DNA from: Cryptomeria japonica
Lineage: Eukaryota; Streptophyta; Pinopsida; Cupressales; Cupressaceae
NCBI RefSeq assembly: GCF_030272615.1
Contig: NC_081406.1
Location: 245,885,218 to 245,949,217 of the forward strand
Direction: 5' to 3'
Length of the DNA: 64,000 nucleotides
Made by a program: the position numbers and the translations under genes. This document shows, piece by piece, positions 38,372-50,939 of this stretch. Positions within the stretch are counted from its first letter, which is position 1. The number at the start of each line of letters is the position of its first letter. Below the pieces are notes generated by a model that saw only the letters and a program-made list of their open reading frames with translations, had not been told where the DNA came from and ran no database searches.

Positions 38372-39683
38372 TTACTGGAAGGTGGTGTTTTGACATTGCA
38401 TGACTAGTTTCGGGTCCTTTTTGAGCTCTTTCGGTTTTCCAAATGACTTAGGAGAGAGAGGGAGGTTGCCTATTAATAAGACGTCCTCTAATTTGTATTC
38501 TCCACAGCCATTGTCCAAGATCTTGATTTGATTATTTGGTTGGGATGAATTGGAGGCAACATTTGATGTGTCAGATGGAGGCGTTGGCGAGGGTCTATTT
38601 AGTGGGCAATGATATAGATGCTTCCCCTCTAATAGTTTGCAATATTGAAAAGGTTGGGGATCACCTTTGATAGTGATCTCTCTTCCATTATAGGGGAATT
38701 TGATGCATTGGTGGAAGGTGGAGGGCACGGCCTGCACGGAGTGAATCCATGGCCGCTCAAGGAGAACATTATAGGGGAGATCAAGATCTAATACTTGGCA
38801 TGGGGTTTCAATTGTAATGGGGCCCACTTGAAGAGGTAAGGTGATCATGCCCTTCGAAACTCTTTCTGCATCATCATATCCTTTTATGGTGATCCTTCCT
38901 GATGTGTCCACCAAGTCCTTTGAAAGTCCCAATTGTGTTTATTAACTTGTATGTACATAGATTAAGTCCGGATCCACCATCTATCAAAATACGCTTGATC
39001 TTGTGTTTTTGGATAAGGGCTTCGATGTGCAGAGGTTTGTTGTGATCCTTATCTGTAGGAGCATCTTTAGAGGTAAATATAAGGTGTTGTTGGGCAGCAA
39101 GGTTTCCAATGAGGGCTTGGAATTGAGTAGCATTGATGTTATCAGGAATGCGGGACTCACAGAGGGCTTGTTCTAAAATTTCCTTATGTACAAGGGAAGT
39201 CTTGAGAAGTTTGAGAATGGAAATCTGTGCAGGGGTCTTCCCAAGTTGGTCCAAGAGGTCATATCTGTAGGTGGAAGACATGGGTGGGGGGTTTGGTGGG
39301 GGAGGAACTCCTTGGATAGTGACTTTGCCTTGATGTGTGGTTACATTACAATCATTTTGGGAGGTGGAAGGCATGGCACCTTGAATGACTATCCTAGCCG
39401 GATTTGATCTGCTTTGGGGAGGGGGAGAGTTAACTCCTTGGATAGTCATGATGTTAACATGGCTGTCTACGGGCTCGATGCGACCCACTAAAGAGTCAAA
39501 GTTGGTTATGTGATTGGTATAGTCATAACCCACTACGTTAGATGATGAGCCTTTTCCTTTATCGTGCTTCGGGAAGGGTTCCTGGTACATTTTAAGTTTG
39601 TCATTGTTATTACCAGGTTTTGCATTTGCTACTTCAATTTCACCCCTGTCAATGAGATCTTGTATGTAGATTTTGAGCTTCAT
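38372..39683 (-). pseudogene. Retropepsin-like protease region, element C
   Basis: The protease core reads KIKRILIDGGSGLNLCTY: the catalytic D-[ST]-G triplet is replaced by the D-G-G-S form common in Tat-type elements. It then has VLLERPWIHSVQAVPSTFHQ and continues to IKILDNGCGEY. A frameshift at about 38900 separates the two overlapping halves. Upstream is a Pro/Ser-rich linker with repeated VTIQG-type phrases. Confidence 0.8.
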
Positions 39684-41506
39684 GCACTTTCGTGTGTCAT
39701 GTCCCTTGATACGATGATATTCGCAATACTCATTCTCATTATACCATCTAGGTTTGGGTTGATTGGGATCAACGGGTGAGTGATCAGAAAAACCACTGCG
39801 CCTGCTTGGACAAGTTTTTCAAACACCATTTCAATAGGCTCAGCAAGAGGAGTGAAGTCTCTTGGAGCTCTGTTATTTGATCGGGGTGGTCGTCCCTGGA
39901 CTGAGACATTGTTGTGAGGTTTTTGGGATTGATTTTGATTGTTTTGGTTGCTGAATTGATGATTATTGGTGGTGGATTTTGGGGGAGCAGCACGGTTTGG
40001 ACCCGCTTTGCATCAGTTACACCATCGTTGACCACATTTTTATTTTTAGACCAGAATTTTGGCTTGTCGTTATGATAATAGGAAGAACTTTGTGTCAATT
40101 TCTGGTAATGTTTCAAAGTTCCTTCCTCCAACAAGACACGTTCGAGGGCAAGGCCCTTATCAGTCAATTTTTGGAAGGATTTGATGCATTGAGATGTCAA
40201 GGGTCTTGAAACTTCAGGCACCAAGTTCTTTTGAAACAATTCAATTTGATGTTGTTTTGACATGTCCCACTCGAATTTCTTGATAAGATGTCGCCATCTT
40301 TGTAGGAAGTTGGCGAAAGTCTCTCTGGGCCTTTGTTTTGTGTTGCATAGGTCCATCATAGAAATGTCATTAGCCATGTTGTAAGCATAGTGGGCCACAC
40401 ATTTTTCTGCCAAGTTTGGAAAGGAGGCAATGGAGCCTCATGGTAGAGATGAGAACCATGTCAGGGCGTCTCCGGTGAGACTCTTGGGAAAGAGTCTGCG
40501 AAGATACAGGTCACTATAGGAGACTTCTTGACATAAGATATAAAATTCCCGGACATGGTCACAGGGGGTCTTCTTTGCCCTCATACTTGATGAATTTAGG
40601 GATCTCAAACCCTGGAGGGTAAGGTGCAACTAATATAGATGGGTCGTAAGGACAAGGACAAAATTCCTCAAACGAGTAAGGTTTCCTCTTGTTAGTCCCT
40701 TCTCTCATGTCCTTGATGATATTTTTCATGTCTTGAATTTCCTTGATGAGGTCTTATTATGGATTTTGATAATGATGAATTGTATTTGCCCCAAGAATTG
40801 GATGAGTCAAGGAAGGTGCACCACCACCAATGTATTGATATGCTGAGGAGGTGGGAACGTGAGATGTGATGACCGATGTCGTAGGGACTTGGGTGATAGT
40901 TGGTTGGGGTCTGCAAACTGTTGTGATGGGATTGAGTACAGCCCAGATAAAATTTGTGACATTGTTGACAGGAAGGGAAGTTTGTGGGATAGAAATATGT
41001 GGTTGAACGGAAGGAGGTGGTATAGAAGTGTGTTGGAGGATGGATGCGATCGGATTTGATAGTGGTACAGATGGTAAAGAGGAAGAAGGTGGGATGGAGA
41101 CCACGGTGGGAGGTGTTGCGGGCAACATTGATTGAGCTTGGATGATTGATGGGGCTGCAATTGATTGAATTTGAGTAGCGGGTACAATGCTTTGTGTGGA
41201 CGTAAGATCCCCTTGTGGTTGTTGGCTGAGAGTGGATTTATCAAATTCAAGTGGAATTTGAGCTCCATTTTCAAGGAGAGTCTTTAGAAGTGTTGTAGGA
41301 TTGTGTTGGATGAACTTTTCAACCATCTCTTGGTTATAAGAATCTGCTAGAAAAGTTTGCACTTCCAAGGAGAGTTCATCTTGGCCAACCATGTTAGGAT
41401 TTTGGCTTTGATCTTGATTTCTAGGTTTCCCACTTTGTGCAGGATCTTGCGTGGGGTCTTCCTATAGGACACTAATGTCCGACATGCCATATTGTTGTTC
41501 AGCCAT
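39684..41506 (-). pseudogene. Ty3 gag, element C
   Basis: The start is ATG at 41506 (MAEQQYGMSDISVL then TAG). It has a Gln/Ser/Pro-rich N-terminal part (about 41390-40760), then a retrotransposon gag domain: YPPGFEIPKFIKYEG, VREFYILCQEV, LTGDALTWFSSLP, QRPRETFANFLQRWR. A zinc-knuckle-like CEYHRIKGHDTRKC (CxxHxxxGHxxxxC) lies near 39700. Defects: a TAG after residue 14, two stops near 40757, a 1-bp insertion near 40568, a TGA near 40440 and a frameshift near 39780. Confidence 0.85.
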
Positions 41507-43929
41507 CTTTTTCTTTTGGGATCGAGTTGTGACCATACACGACTAATCTTAGAAAAGCTTAGAGGGGGGAATCTTTTGATGAAAGGACTTAGTAGGATGT
41601 TTGTGGAATTTCGGATATTATCTTTGATGACAAGGGATTTTTGTTGATGCGGCAGGGGCTCTTGGATTAGAGCCCGGATTTGATTAGGATTTGACACCTT
41701 AGTCCTTGGATGAGGATTTTAGGTGGTGGATTAAACCACAAACAAGGTAATGACCAAGTTGGGTAGGATTTAGACCTGGGAATGGTGATTGGAAAGCCTC
41801 TCTTACACTAAGGGTTGACTAATGACCCTAGGCAAAGTAAAGATGTGAGTTAAGAGTCTTGATCGACTCAAAAAGATTAGGCAAAAGATACTTGGAGAGG
41901 ATTGTTCTTCAAGCACGAGAGCCAATTGATTAATGATGAGGTCTAAATGGAACTTCACAAGGCATGCAACCTCGAAGTGAGGTTAAATTGGATTAAAGGA
42001 TGATTGGATTTGGATTTTGATGATTGATTTGATAGTGGTGAGAGATTGATTTGGTGTGCTAAGTCCTTAGTAAATTTGAGGATGATTGATTGAGGAGGTG
42101 TGATAGTGATGACTTAGAAGAAACTTGATGACTAGGTTGTTCTTGGCATGTACATTACTCAATAGAGGATTGACTCGAATGGCAAGTTGTATGAAGGGAT
42201 ACAACCACCCTGATTTTGGCAATAATTGGTGTCTAAAAGGACGAATCTAAACCTTAATGGAGAGCATGGACTCTTAGTTTCTCACTCGGGCTTATGAGAC
42301 ATGGGACAGACTGAGTTTTGATGCAATTTTGGACTTTGTGTGGGTAATGACTTGGATAATTGTTTGTGTTTGGATAGATGTTTTGCAAAGTGTTTGTGGG
42401 TAATGACGTGTTTTTAGTCTACTCTTGGCAAGTATGTATCAATCAAAGCAAACACAATGATCAAATGCATTTTTAATTCAAAGACACTCATGCTCATATA
42501 CAACACTCTTAAGGCTAGCAAGGACAATAGTCATTGGATCCCAATTGGTTTCCCAGCTATGCTTACCCAGATAGGACACTTAGATGCTTGACCCCACTGG
42601 CTCCCCTCCACGACACTCACTTCTTCGGGGTAGCCAAGCATCAATTCCCATGAAAACTCCTCATGGCGAACTTTGAGTCTCTACTAAGGGCTGTAAAAAT
42701 ATGGGCGGCTTCGGAGGTCCGACCTCCTGCACTAATGACTAGAAGGTTTTTGGTCACTATGAACAAGGTGTTTAGTAAGTTTTCCCGTTAGGAGCTACCC
42801 TTCACAGTTGCGCAAGCGCAATTGAGGCCTATAACCCAACGAAGCACCAAGAACTTAGTAGTCACGCAAGCATGATTGAGATCTCTAAGATCCTACTAAG
42901 CACCCAATGTGAGAGTGAACTCTCATATAGCCCCAACCATTGACCCTTTCGTAGTCAATGGGCTATTTATTATAGTGAGTTGGGAACCCTAGGTCCGGGT
43001 GTACTCACTTGGTTGTTCCCCTCTTACCTTCTCAAAGAGCAAGTTGGGAGGGCAGGCCCACTAAAGGTAAACATGCAATCAAACAAGAAAATGTTGGAGG
43101 GTCTGGATTTCTGATCGTCTAGCTAGATGAGAGCATACTCTTCTACCTTTACGCTTTTCTTAAGACATGTAAACCAATGATTCATCTCCTTTTAATTAAC
43201 ATCTAGGTGCCTAACTTAAAAAAATGCACAATGTTTAGTTGAATCTGCTAGGCAACCTGTAAAAAACAGGATTAGTAATTTTTTCTGATTTTTTAGTCTT
43301 GGATGGTCGGATTAAACTGCAAAACTAAAAAGATAGAAATTAGTCCTAACTATACTGCACATACAGTGCACGCGCTGAAGTGCAGTCAACCGCGCCAAAA
43401 TGCCTGCGCAGGTGCTAAACTAAATATAACCAGTAAACAAAAATGACAGAAAACACAGGACAAAGAAGGGCTTTATACCTGTCTGTCGTGCTGATCAGAA
43501 ACGCTCACGTTGAAACACCTGCGCCCCCGCTAAAACACCTGCGCTCGTGCTGAAACTTGAAAACAAAGACCTGGGGGAGTTAGCGGGCAAGATTTTCAAA
43601 ATTTAAATTCAAATCACTGGGCGGGAATAACATAAAAACACTCACGTTGATTAAAATCACCTATGCTAAAACACCTGCACTAGCGTCAAAACGCATGCAC
43701 ACGCGGCAAACAAACAGATAGATAGTAAAATTTTAAATCTTAAACAACAAGCAGGAAAAATTTAAAATATGTCGAGTCGGTCGTGCTGATGTGCCTGCGC
43801 TCACGCCGAAGTAGGTTTTCTGTCACGCTAAACCTGAGCCGCTCGAGCGGGTTTGCAGTCTCTCCCGCTGTTCCGGGATTTGCATCTCACAACTCACAAA
43901 AACTTGCAAAAATATTAGTTTTTAGGGAC
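41507..43929 (-). other. Long 5' leader of element C
   Basis: About 2.4 kb between the primer-binding site and gag without a supported protein. It contains imperfect duplicated phrases (gcgcaagcgcaattgag / cacgcaagcatgattgag at about 42812 and 42863) and, at 43360-43850, a GC-rich field of repeated phrases like acacctgcgctcgtgctgaa. Long leaders are usual in Tat/Ogre elements. Confidence 0.6.
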
Positions 43930-43953
43930 GTGGGTCCCATCGGGCATGCCAAA
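43930..43953 (-). other. Candidate primer-binding site of element C
   Basis: Three bases inside the 5' LTR, the minus strand reads TGGCATGCCCGATGGGAC, starting with the TGG expected opposite a tRNA CCA end and followed by a T-stem-like GGGAC. I cannot name the tRNA with confidence. Confidence 0.5.
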
Positions 43954-43956
43954 ATG

Positions 43957-45234
43957 AAGAGGATAAAAGACTAGTGAGGTGGATTAGATAGCAAATATGC
44001 AAATCAAATATATAATCATATGAAATTGAAAGACATAATTTGAAATGCTCAAAACAAGAATGAAATGCATATACCTCACAAACCTTATACCTTCTCCTTC
44101 GGATGGAGCTTGATGAAGTGAAGGCGCCCTTGGATGATGCTCCACTTGATGTGCTCCTCTTGCTTGCTTGATGTGGATGGCTCTCCAATGTTGTACACAA
44201 TATGAAATGGATTTTGGAGGATGATATGGATGAGATGATTAAGTGTGGATGAGATATGATTTTGACATGGTAAGGTTGCTAAGATGATTTTCCCAGGCTT
44301 AAAAGGGCAGCATAAGATTACTAAGCTTGGAGATGAAGAATGAAGGGATGGAGTCCTCAATTTATAGGAAGAGGAGAGGAAGAATGGAGGGTTAGGATGG
44401 ATCCAAGATGAAGGGCTAGGATTGCTTGTGAGCTCACACAAGGCCCAAGAGAGGGTGTGGAGACCAAGAGATATGCCTTAAAGACATTTCTTGTCTCCAC
44501 ACTCCTCAAGGTGCATTGGGAAGACTTCCCAAGGTGCCTTGGGAAGAGAAAGATGCATTGGGAAGACTTCCCAATGTGCCTTGAGAGGAGCAAGGGATGT
44601 GACATTCCTTGAAGAATGGGGAGAAAGAATTTAAAATTTCCCTAAAAGGGATGATCATGGGGATTGGAGGAATAAGAAGGAATTAAAAATTCCTTGGGAG
44701 AGGACATGCCTAGAGGAATGTGAGATTTACATTCACCTAGGAAAAGAGTATTAAAAGCTAGTGGTTAGATGGAGGGGACAAATAGTTGACTTTGTGGCTA
44801 ATCATGATGATTAGCCACTAGCAGCTCATCGAGAGGGGATTAGATGAAGAATTAGGTGGGATAAGATTTGTAGGAGGATTTGACTAGGAGAGAGAATGAG
44901 TGGGGGAATTAAAAATTAGCACAATAATGTTAAATGGGTTTAGGGAGTTTCTAGAAGACTTTATTAGGTTAATGATAAATTAGGAAGATGATTTGGAGGG
45001 GTCATGTGGGTTAACTAATTAATTGAAATTAATTAGCTAGGAGGAAGATTTGTGAGGATTCAATTTTTAGAAGAATAAAGAAAGGGGCTGATTTATTAAA
45101 TAAATCAGTCACATACTATAGTGACAATATTAATTTTAATTAATTAATATTGAGGAGAATTTGAATTAACATAATTAAATTAATTATTTATGTTAGGAAT
45201 TAAAAATAATAATAATTATTTTTAAGTTTCTACA
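43957..45234 (-). repeat. 5' LTR of element C (1278 bp)
   Basis: This is the second copy of 28384-29665, with the same ends and the ATAGA duplication just outside. A minus-strand TATA box is at 44359-44366. Confidence 0.93.
44359..44366 (-). promoter_or_regulatory. TATA box in 5' LTR of element C
   Basis: On the minus strand CCTATAAATTGAGG is a strong plant TATA box. It is identical in the 3' LTR (28787-28794) and would start the element's genomic transcript toward gag. Confidence 0.55.
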
Positions 45235-45239
45235 ATAGA
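45235..45239. repeat. Target-site duplication ATAGA, right copy
   Basis: Identical to 28379-28383, directly outside the LTR ends. Confidence 0.9.
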
Positions 45240-46055
45240 CTTATTAAAGGAATTATGAGTTTATTTAAGAATAAAGAGTATTTTATTTTATAATTGAATT
45301 TAGAATGAATTACGTCTTTACATAGTTTGTCCATGTTCTAGATAAGAGGAAAGAGTCTACCTCATCATAGGTGAGGATCTGGAGGATTACTAAGGATTGA
45401 TCAAGCAAATAGATGAAGAAACAGTTGAAATTGCATAAGAGATGATCTGGATATTGGTAGCCAGTGTGTTGGAGTAGGTCCAAAACTGAATTTTGATGGT
45501 GCAAATGTGTCAAAGGAAGAAGAAGAATATTGATAGAATCAGACAAAGGAAGAATTTGCTAAAGATAAAGTTGTAGGAAAGACTCTGAAAGATTCAAGAA
45601 GAAATAGGAAATGTGAGAAGATAAAAATGCATATGACAAGAGGTGTATAAGTAGTAGCGTATCTATCTAGGGAGATCTTTTAGAGTTCTACTCTTGCTTC
45701 TTGGATTGATGAGGTTGCAGCTCTCAGGGGAGCAAATAACGTTGAATTTTTTCTGATTGCAGGAAATAGTTACAAAAGAATAATATCCCTATAAGGGGGA
45801 GTATTACAGTTATTTGTGATATTTGTGAAAGGGTAAGAGAGAATTATAGTAAGGCTATGGTTTGTTGTGATGTGCCCATTGGGAAAAAGAGTCAATAGAA
45901 GTAAGAGAGATTCAAATTTTTAATCGTTTTCCTTGATGTCAAAGGGGAAGATAATTTGGCAAAGTGCCCTTTGTCCTTGATGTCAAAGGGGAAGAGATAC
46001 ATTTTAAGTTCAGTTGTCTTTGTTGGTGGTGGTACACAAGTGTTGTCATCAATGA
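45240..46055 (+). other. Internal tail of a Copia element (copia 3), decayed
   Basis: No protein domain can be read. The phrase ttgatgtcaaaggggaag occurs twice (about 45932 and 45978), and tgtccttgatgtcaaaggg also occurs just before the 3' LTR of Copia 2. This places the stretch as the 3' internal end of a related Copia element. Confidence 0.45.
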
Positions 46056-46068
46056 CAAAGGGGAAGAA
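46056..46068 (+). other. Polypurine tract of copia 3
   Basis: caaaggggaagaa directly precedes the LTR start tgttggcaat. Confidence 0.55.
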
Positions 46069-47695
46069 TGTTGGCAATATGAGTTGTTGTGTTATGTGTT
46101 CATTGATGTTAACCCGTCTTGTGTTTTCATTGATGTCACTTTGTGTTGCAGAATGAGTTATTGTGTTATATTGGATGTCACTATGTACTTTGTGTTGCAA
46201 ATAAGTTGTTGTGGTATTTTGGATGTCATTATTTTTTGCAGATGGCGGTTTGATGTTGTTGAATGGTTTGATAATGAGATTGAGTAAGTATGAGGTGTTT
46301 CAGGAAGATTGGTGTAGTAGAAGGTTCAATATGTAGGAAACAATATTTATGCAGGAAATAGTATTTAATGTCCCAGTGGAAGAATGCTTTGCATTCCTTC
46401 GATATGTGAATATTATGGATTGCGGTTTTGGATATATGTTTATGATCTCTCTGTATTGTAGTATCAAGTTTACAAGTCCTCTATTGCTTTGATGGTTGAG
46501 TTTGTTCTTGTTGTTTCTGACAGTGGAATGTCTATCAGAACTAGTTCGAACAATGGTTGGAGGTTCTCTGATATGTGCTTTTTTGTGTTTTGGCTTGGAG
46601 GACATGTTTATTTGATCTGTGTAGTGTTCTAGTTCAATTTTATAATGATGGTTTGGTTTGGAAGTGAAGTTACAATTTCCCGAGTTCAATTTTGTCAGTT
46701 GGTCTAGGTTTCGATTGACCGAGGTGATGTGTTCTATTTGGATCATGCCCTTTTTGGTCCAAACATATTTTTGTGGATGGGTTTTAATGATGATATGGGT
46801 CTCACAATGGCATGTGTAGATCCACATTATGTTTTGTGCTTTAGAGAATGGTTTTGGGCCAACTCGTTGGTGTGCTACATTGTTTATCTACATGTTTCTT
46901 TTGGTGCCGACCTTGGAGGATGTGTTAGTGTGTGTGACTCACTGGAATTGGTTGGAAAGGTTGTGTTATGATGTGTTTGGGTCTTCTCTATCTCCTAGAG
47001 TGGACCGCATTTGATGTTATAGGTTTGGGTGGCCCAATTTGTGTAATATTATATATATTTTGTATGTGGTCGACCTAGTTTAGGCTTTCAGTGAATTATC
47101 TTGTATATATAGGAGTGTAGATGTATGAGTTGAGTATGGGATGAATGTGAATTAATGTGAACTGTATATTACTAATGTACAAGCTAATTTGATATTGCAG
47201 AAGTGTGAAAGATAGTTGAGATAATGTTTGTGATTAGATATGTTTGTCATGATATTGGTCGCTTGACATAGCGGTTCAAGGACAATTTCATGATCAAGAG
47301 ATCTTACTCATTTTAGTTCATTATTCCTTTGCACCTACCGAAAGAAGGTGTGTGTGTTCCTATTGGTAGCTTGTGCAGCCTTTGTATCTTGTCCTAAGGT
47401 TGCACGCCTTAGTTTTGCAAGTCCCTTTAGGATAAATGAGCTCCTTAGCCTTGATCCTAAACATCGTAATTATTTATTCATATTGTGAGTGTAATTCTCA
47501 TTGTGGTTTTTGCCAGTTTAGGGTTTTCCATGTAGATTTGGTGTTCATGTGTTTGTTGTGTTCTGTGCTTTCATGTTTCATAATTGTAGTGATAAGCTAA
47601 TTGTGGTTTAAAGTTTAATAGATCAAAAGTGAAGTGTTTTGAGGTTTGGACTGATTCACCCCCCACCCCCTCTTAGTCTTGTGGTGTGTTCAACA
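46069..47695 (+). repeat. LTR of copia 3 (about 1.63 kb)
   Basis: It starts tgttggcaat after a polypurine tract and ends gtgttcaaca, preceded by a C-rich gattcaccccccaccccct also seen, in related form, near the end of the Copia 2 LTR. A TATA-like tatatatagg is at about 47105. No target-site duplication can be assigned. Confidence 0.6.
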
Positions 47696-48780
47696 CATGG
47701 GTCTGACCATTTTAATACTTAAGGTCACTTTTACAATCACAAGGTTGACAACAATTTGAACTCAACCCCATATTTTTCAAAATTGCCATCTAGCTTGATT
47801 TATCTTCCCACCATTAGCTAACTAGACACATATTTTGTGAAGCTTGATGATATGTGTTGATATTTAAAGACATTTAATGTTGTGATTTTAACACATCTAG
47901 AACATACATGTTCTCTCTCACCCTAAAGTGTTGAAGGAGCAATTAATAGAAACACATTTTAATTTGGTACTTCAAAAGGAACAAAGAATCTACATACACT
48001 ATATTAGGGTCATTGCTTACTATCTTCAAATCTTTTAAATATACATTTTTGGGGTTTGAACTAGAAGAATTTGTCTCCTTGCAATACAATGACAACCCTA
48101 TCAAGGTATTCTTCAATACTCCTAACTGCACGTATATAAAAAAGGTAAAGAACACACAAATGCTCTTAGTGAGCAAAAATGAAGAATTTCATTGTGCATA
48201 AAGATGAATCTAGACTCAAAAGACTAAACTACAACCACTAACTTGTTCTAGACCTAGGAACTTGTCCTTTGATAGAGCATAGAACTAAAACAGAATATAA
48301 AGTGTTCATCCAACAAGAGGCTACATCTTTTGAACATATTCTTGATTGATATCAAAATCTTCATTATTTTTGATATATTAAGTAATAAAACAAGGGTGTT
48401 GACAACTATTAACAACACAAAACAATGTTAACCAATAATTAAAAACAATCTTAAAAATGTCTTAAACTTATAAAATCAACAGAGACAAAGACCATATAGA
48501 TCAAAACAAAAAAATACCAACCATCCAACAAGAAGGGGTTACCCAAAGAGTTGCCTCTAGTCTCTAGTGAGGAACTTGAACAATTCCTTATGCTTCCTGT
48601 CCTCGTCACCATCTTTTGCAAGCTCCTTGTCCTACAACAAATAGAGGGTAGTACCCGACTTGTGCATAACTTTAGAGTTGAATTTTGACACGCCCACTTG
48701 TTCCAAAGATTAAATTTTAGAACAAACTCTTTGACCGTAAAACTAAATACCCCTATCTTCCTCATTTACTTTCATAAAAT
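47696..48780. other. Intergenic sequence, no gene seen
   Basis: AT-rich; no frame resembles a known protein and no repeat structure was noticed. Confidence 0.5.
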
Positions 48781-48990
48781 CAAATGGTTGGTAAGGTTGT
48801 GCTAAGACTTTGTGTTCTTCCCATGTAGGTCCAAGGTTCAACTCTCGCCAACTGGGTTTACTCGATGATTGAGTTATTTGAGCCCACTCAGTTGTCCATT
48901 GAGGTATTCTTGCCTTAGCTCGCTCCCTCCATACCCCAAAACTCGACAAAAAAATATAAGACCAAGGCAAGGTGTGGCTGGGTTACTCGA
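48781..48990 (+). repeat. Possible tRNA-derived SINE
   Basis: An A-box-like tggttggtaagg (48785-48796) and a B-box-like ggttcaactctcgcc (48835-48849) are ~40 bases apart, the spacing of an RNA polymerase III internal promoter and of plant Au-like SINEs. A short A-run (cgacaaaaaaatataag) lies downstream. The B box deviates from GGTTCGANTCC, and no target duplication was found. Confidence 0.35.
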
Positions 48991-49990
48991 CTAGATTATC
49001 AGATTATCTCATGATATCAAAACAAATAAAAATACAAATGCATTTATCTAAATTATAATCACCAACTATATCATGTATCAATCTAAATTGATTTTGATTA
49101 AACTAGTCTAAACAATCTTTTTCTTCTTTAAATATTAGATAAAATTCTAAGAGAATTTATAATGATCTTAAATCCAACCCTAAACTGAAATTTTCAACTT
49201 TAATTCAAAACAAAATGATTTAAGATTATAATCTTACGCTCCTTTGTCCCCACCCTTTATAATTGGGTGTGAGTATTAACATTTCACCATGTTTCCACAT
49301 TCCCCAACATGATTAAAAAAAAAGTTCCTAAAGAAAATGGACTGCATTGAGTGTTGGACTATATCACAGACATAAAGACACAGTTTGTGCAAAATATGAT
49401 CTCTCCACACCGTGACATAAGGAAACTTTAGGCTAGTGGAGTGGAGGATTGCAAATAAGCTTTTAGGTCTGTAATAATTTACAAGGGCAGGGGCACAGGG
49501 TTGACATTAAAGCCTGGAATCATGTAAACGAGTTTCCCTCTTCCAAGGTTCCCACTGCCCACCTCCTTTTGTGGGGCATTGACTTTGAGGGATAAATCAT
49601 CTTCTGCTGCTTTGGAAGAGAATCCAAAGACATTTTATCTTCATTGGTGCTGCTGCCTTACATGTCAAACATAACTTTTTCTTTTCAAAGTCAATTCAGT
49701 AGGTACTTCTCCTCTTTTGCTATGTAGTGCTCTGCCATCACCATGCCTTAGGACATCACATGAAGCTGCTTTTTCAAACCGCCACAGCTTGCTCATGCTT
49801 AATTCTCAAGCTATTTCTCTATGAGTGGGACTTCGATATAATAAGATGCTGCTGAGCTACCATTCACCTACATTACCATTACATCAAAGGAGGGGAGCCC
49901 ACATTCTGGAACAAACATTCTGGAAAGCAAACATGTCAGTGGGTTCCATCCAATAAGTGTCTTTTCTGAAGAATATTTTGATAGGGAGGA
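48991..49990. other. Upstream region of the F-box gene
   Basis: AT-rich with no coding signal. A weak TATA-like gatataataaga lies at about 49835-49846. The transcription start cannot be fixed from the sequence. Confidence 0.35.
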
Positions 49991-50019
49991 ATATAAGGAA
50001 GTCATTTGTCAACCCAACT

Positions 50020-50131
50020 CTCTGGTGTAGATATATTAGTTGGTGATTGCTGCGCTGCCTGGAAGAAGCCTGAAGGTGGTACTGTGAGATCTTGAATGCT
50101 TAGTGTTGGAGGATCTCTTGGATAACCTCTG
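50020..50131 (+). other. Possible non-coding 5' leader exon of the F-box gene
   Basis: A less AT-rich stretch ends cctctg|gtatgc, a plausible splice donor, followed by T-rich sequence. The gene's coding exon is preceded by an acceptor at 53293. Long introns in the 5' leader are common in plant F-box genes. The exon start is a guess. Confidence 0.3.
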
Positions 50132-50939
50132 GTATGCTCTAATGCTTGTTCGAGTAGGTTATTATGTTTTTGCATTTGGGTTTTTCTTTCTTGGGTTTAT
50201 ATCCTCGTTATCCAGAAATCAATCCATTTTCTGTGGATGATTCAGGCCCTAGTTTTGTGAATTTATTTCCGCCCTTTAATGCCTCTTTTGGGTTGTTTTT
50301 CTTTGTATGCTACTGATGGCTTAGGTTGTACTTCTTTATTATTGGGGTTAACAAGCTGATTCAGTTACTGGATAATGAAGATGAGAATGAACATCAAATA
50401 TCATGAAATGTTTTACAGTGAATTTTCAATATTGGATGAAGTGGGTATGGTCCAGTTGTTAGTGGCCCAGTGGATGATAGTTTCCATGCAGTGATAGTTT
50501 CTCATATGTATTATTATGCATGGTTTTAAGTGGGTGGTTCTCATAATAACAGCACTGTTCTCGTAGTACTCATTATATTCTGATTTCGGTTTTGATGATT
50601 GGTTTGAGATGGACATGGAAAAATATTGTCTGGACGTCTTTCTAGCCGAAAAAATGTGAACGAGGTTTGATATCTTTGTGCCATTTTTTGCGTGATTAAC
50701 TTACAAACTGCAAGTTTGGTTGATTGTGGTTAACATCTAGGACTTCGCCATTTCTGCAGGATATGAGATGGAACTAGAAGAAAAGTTTTTTCTCTTATTT
50801 ACCATAGGACCTTAGAAGAGGAGCGTATCTGTTACAAAATATGAGATTAAATTAATATTGGTCATGTGTTAATGTCAATTTCATTTATTTTATCTATTTT
50901 GGGTTGATTGTTAAACTGAGATCCGGGCAAATGTTTAGT

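Larger units (their letters stand above)
28384..45234 (-). mobile_element. Ty3/gypsy element C, complete Tat-type retrotransposon (16.85 kb)
   Basis: Two ~1.28 kb LTRs in direct orientation (28384-29665 and 43957-45234) are flanked by a perfect 5-bp duplication ATAGA (28379-28383 and 45235-45239). Reading on the minus strand: 5' LTR, candidate primer-binding site, long leader, gag, protease, G-patch-like linker, RT, RNase H, second RNase H, integrase, then a spacer, an antisense (plus-strand) PMD gene, polypurine tract and 3' LTR. By eye the LTRs differ at ~2-3% of positions. All coding parts carry stops or frameshifts. Confidence 0.93.
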
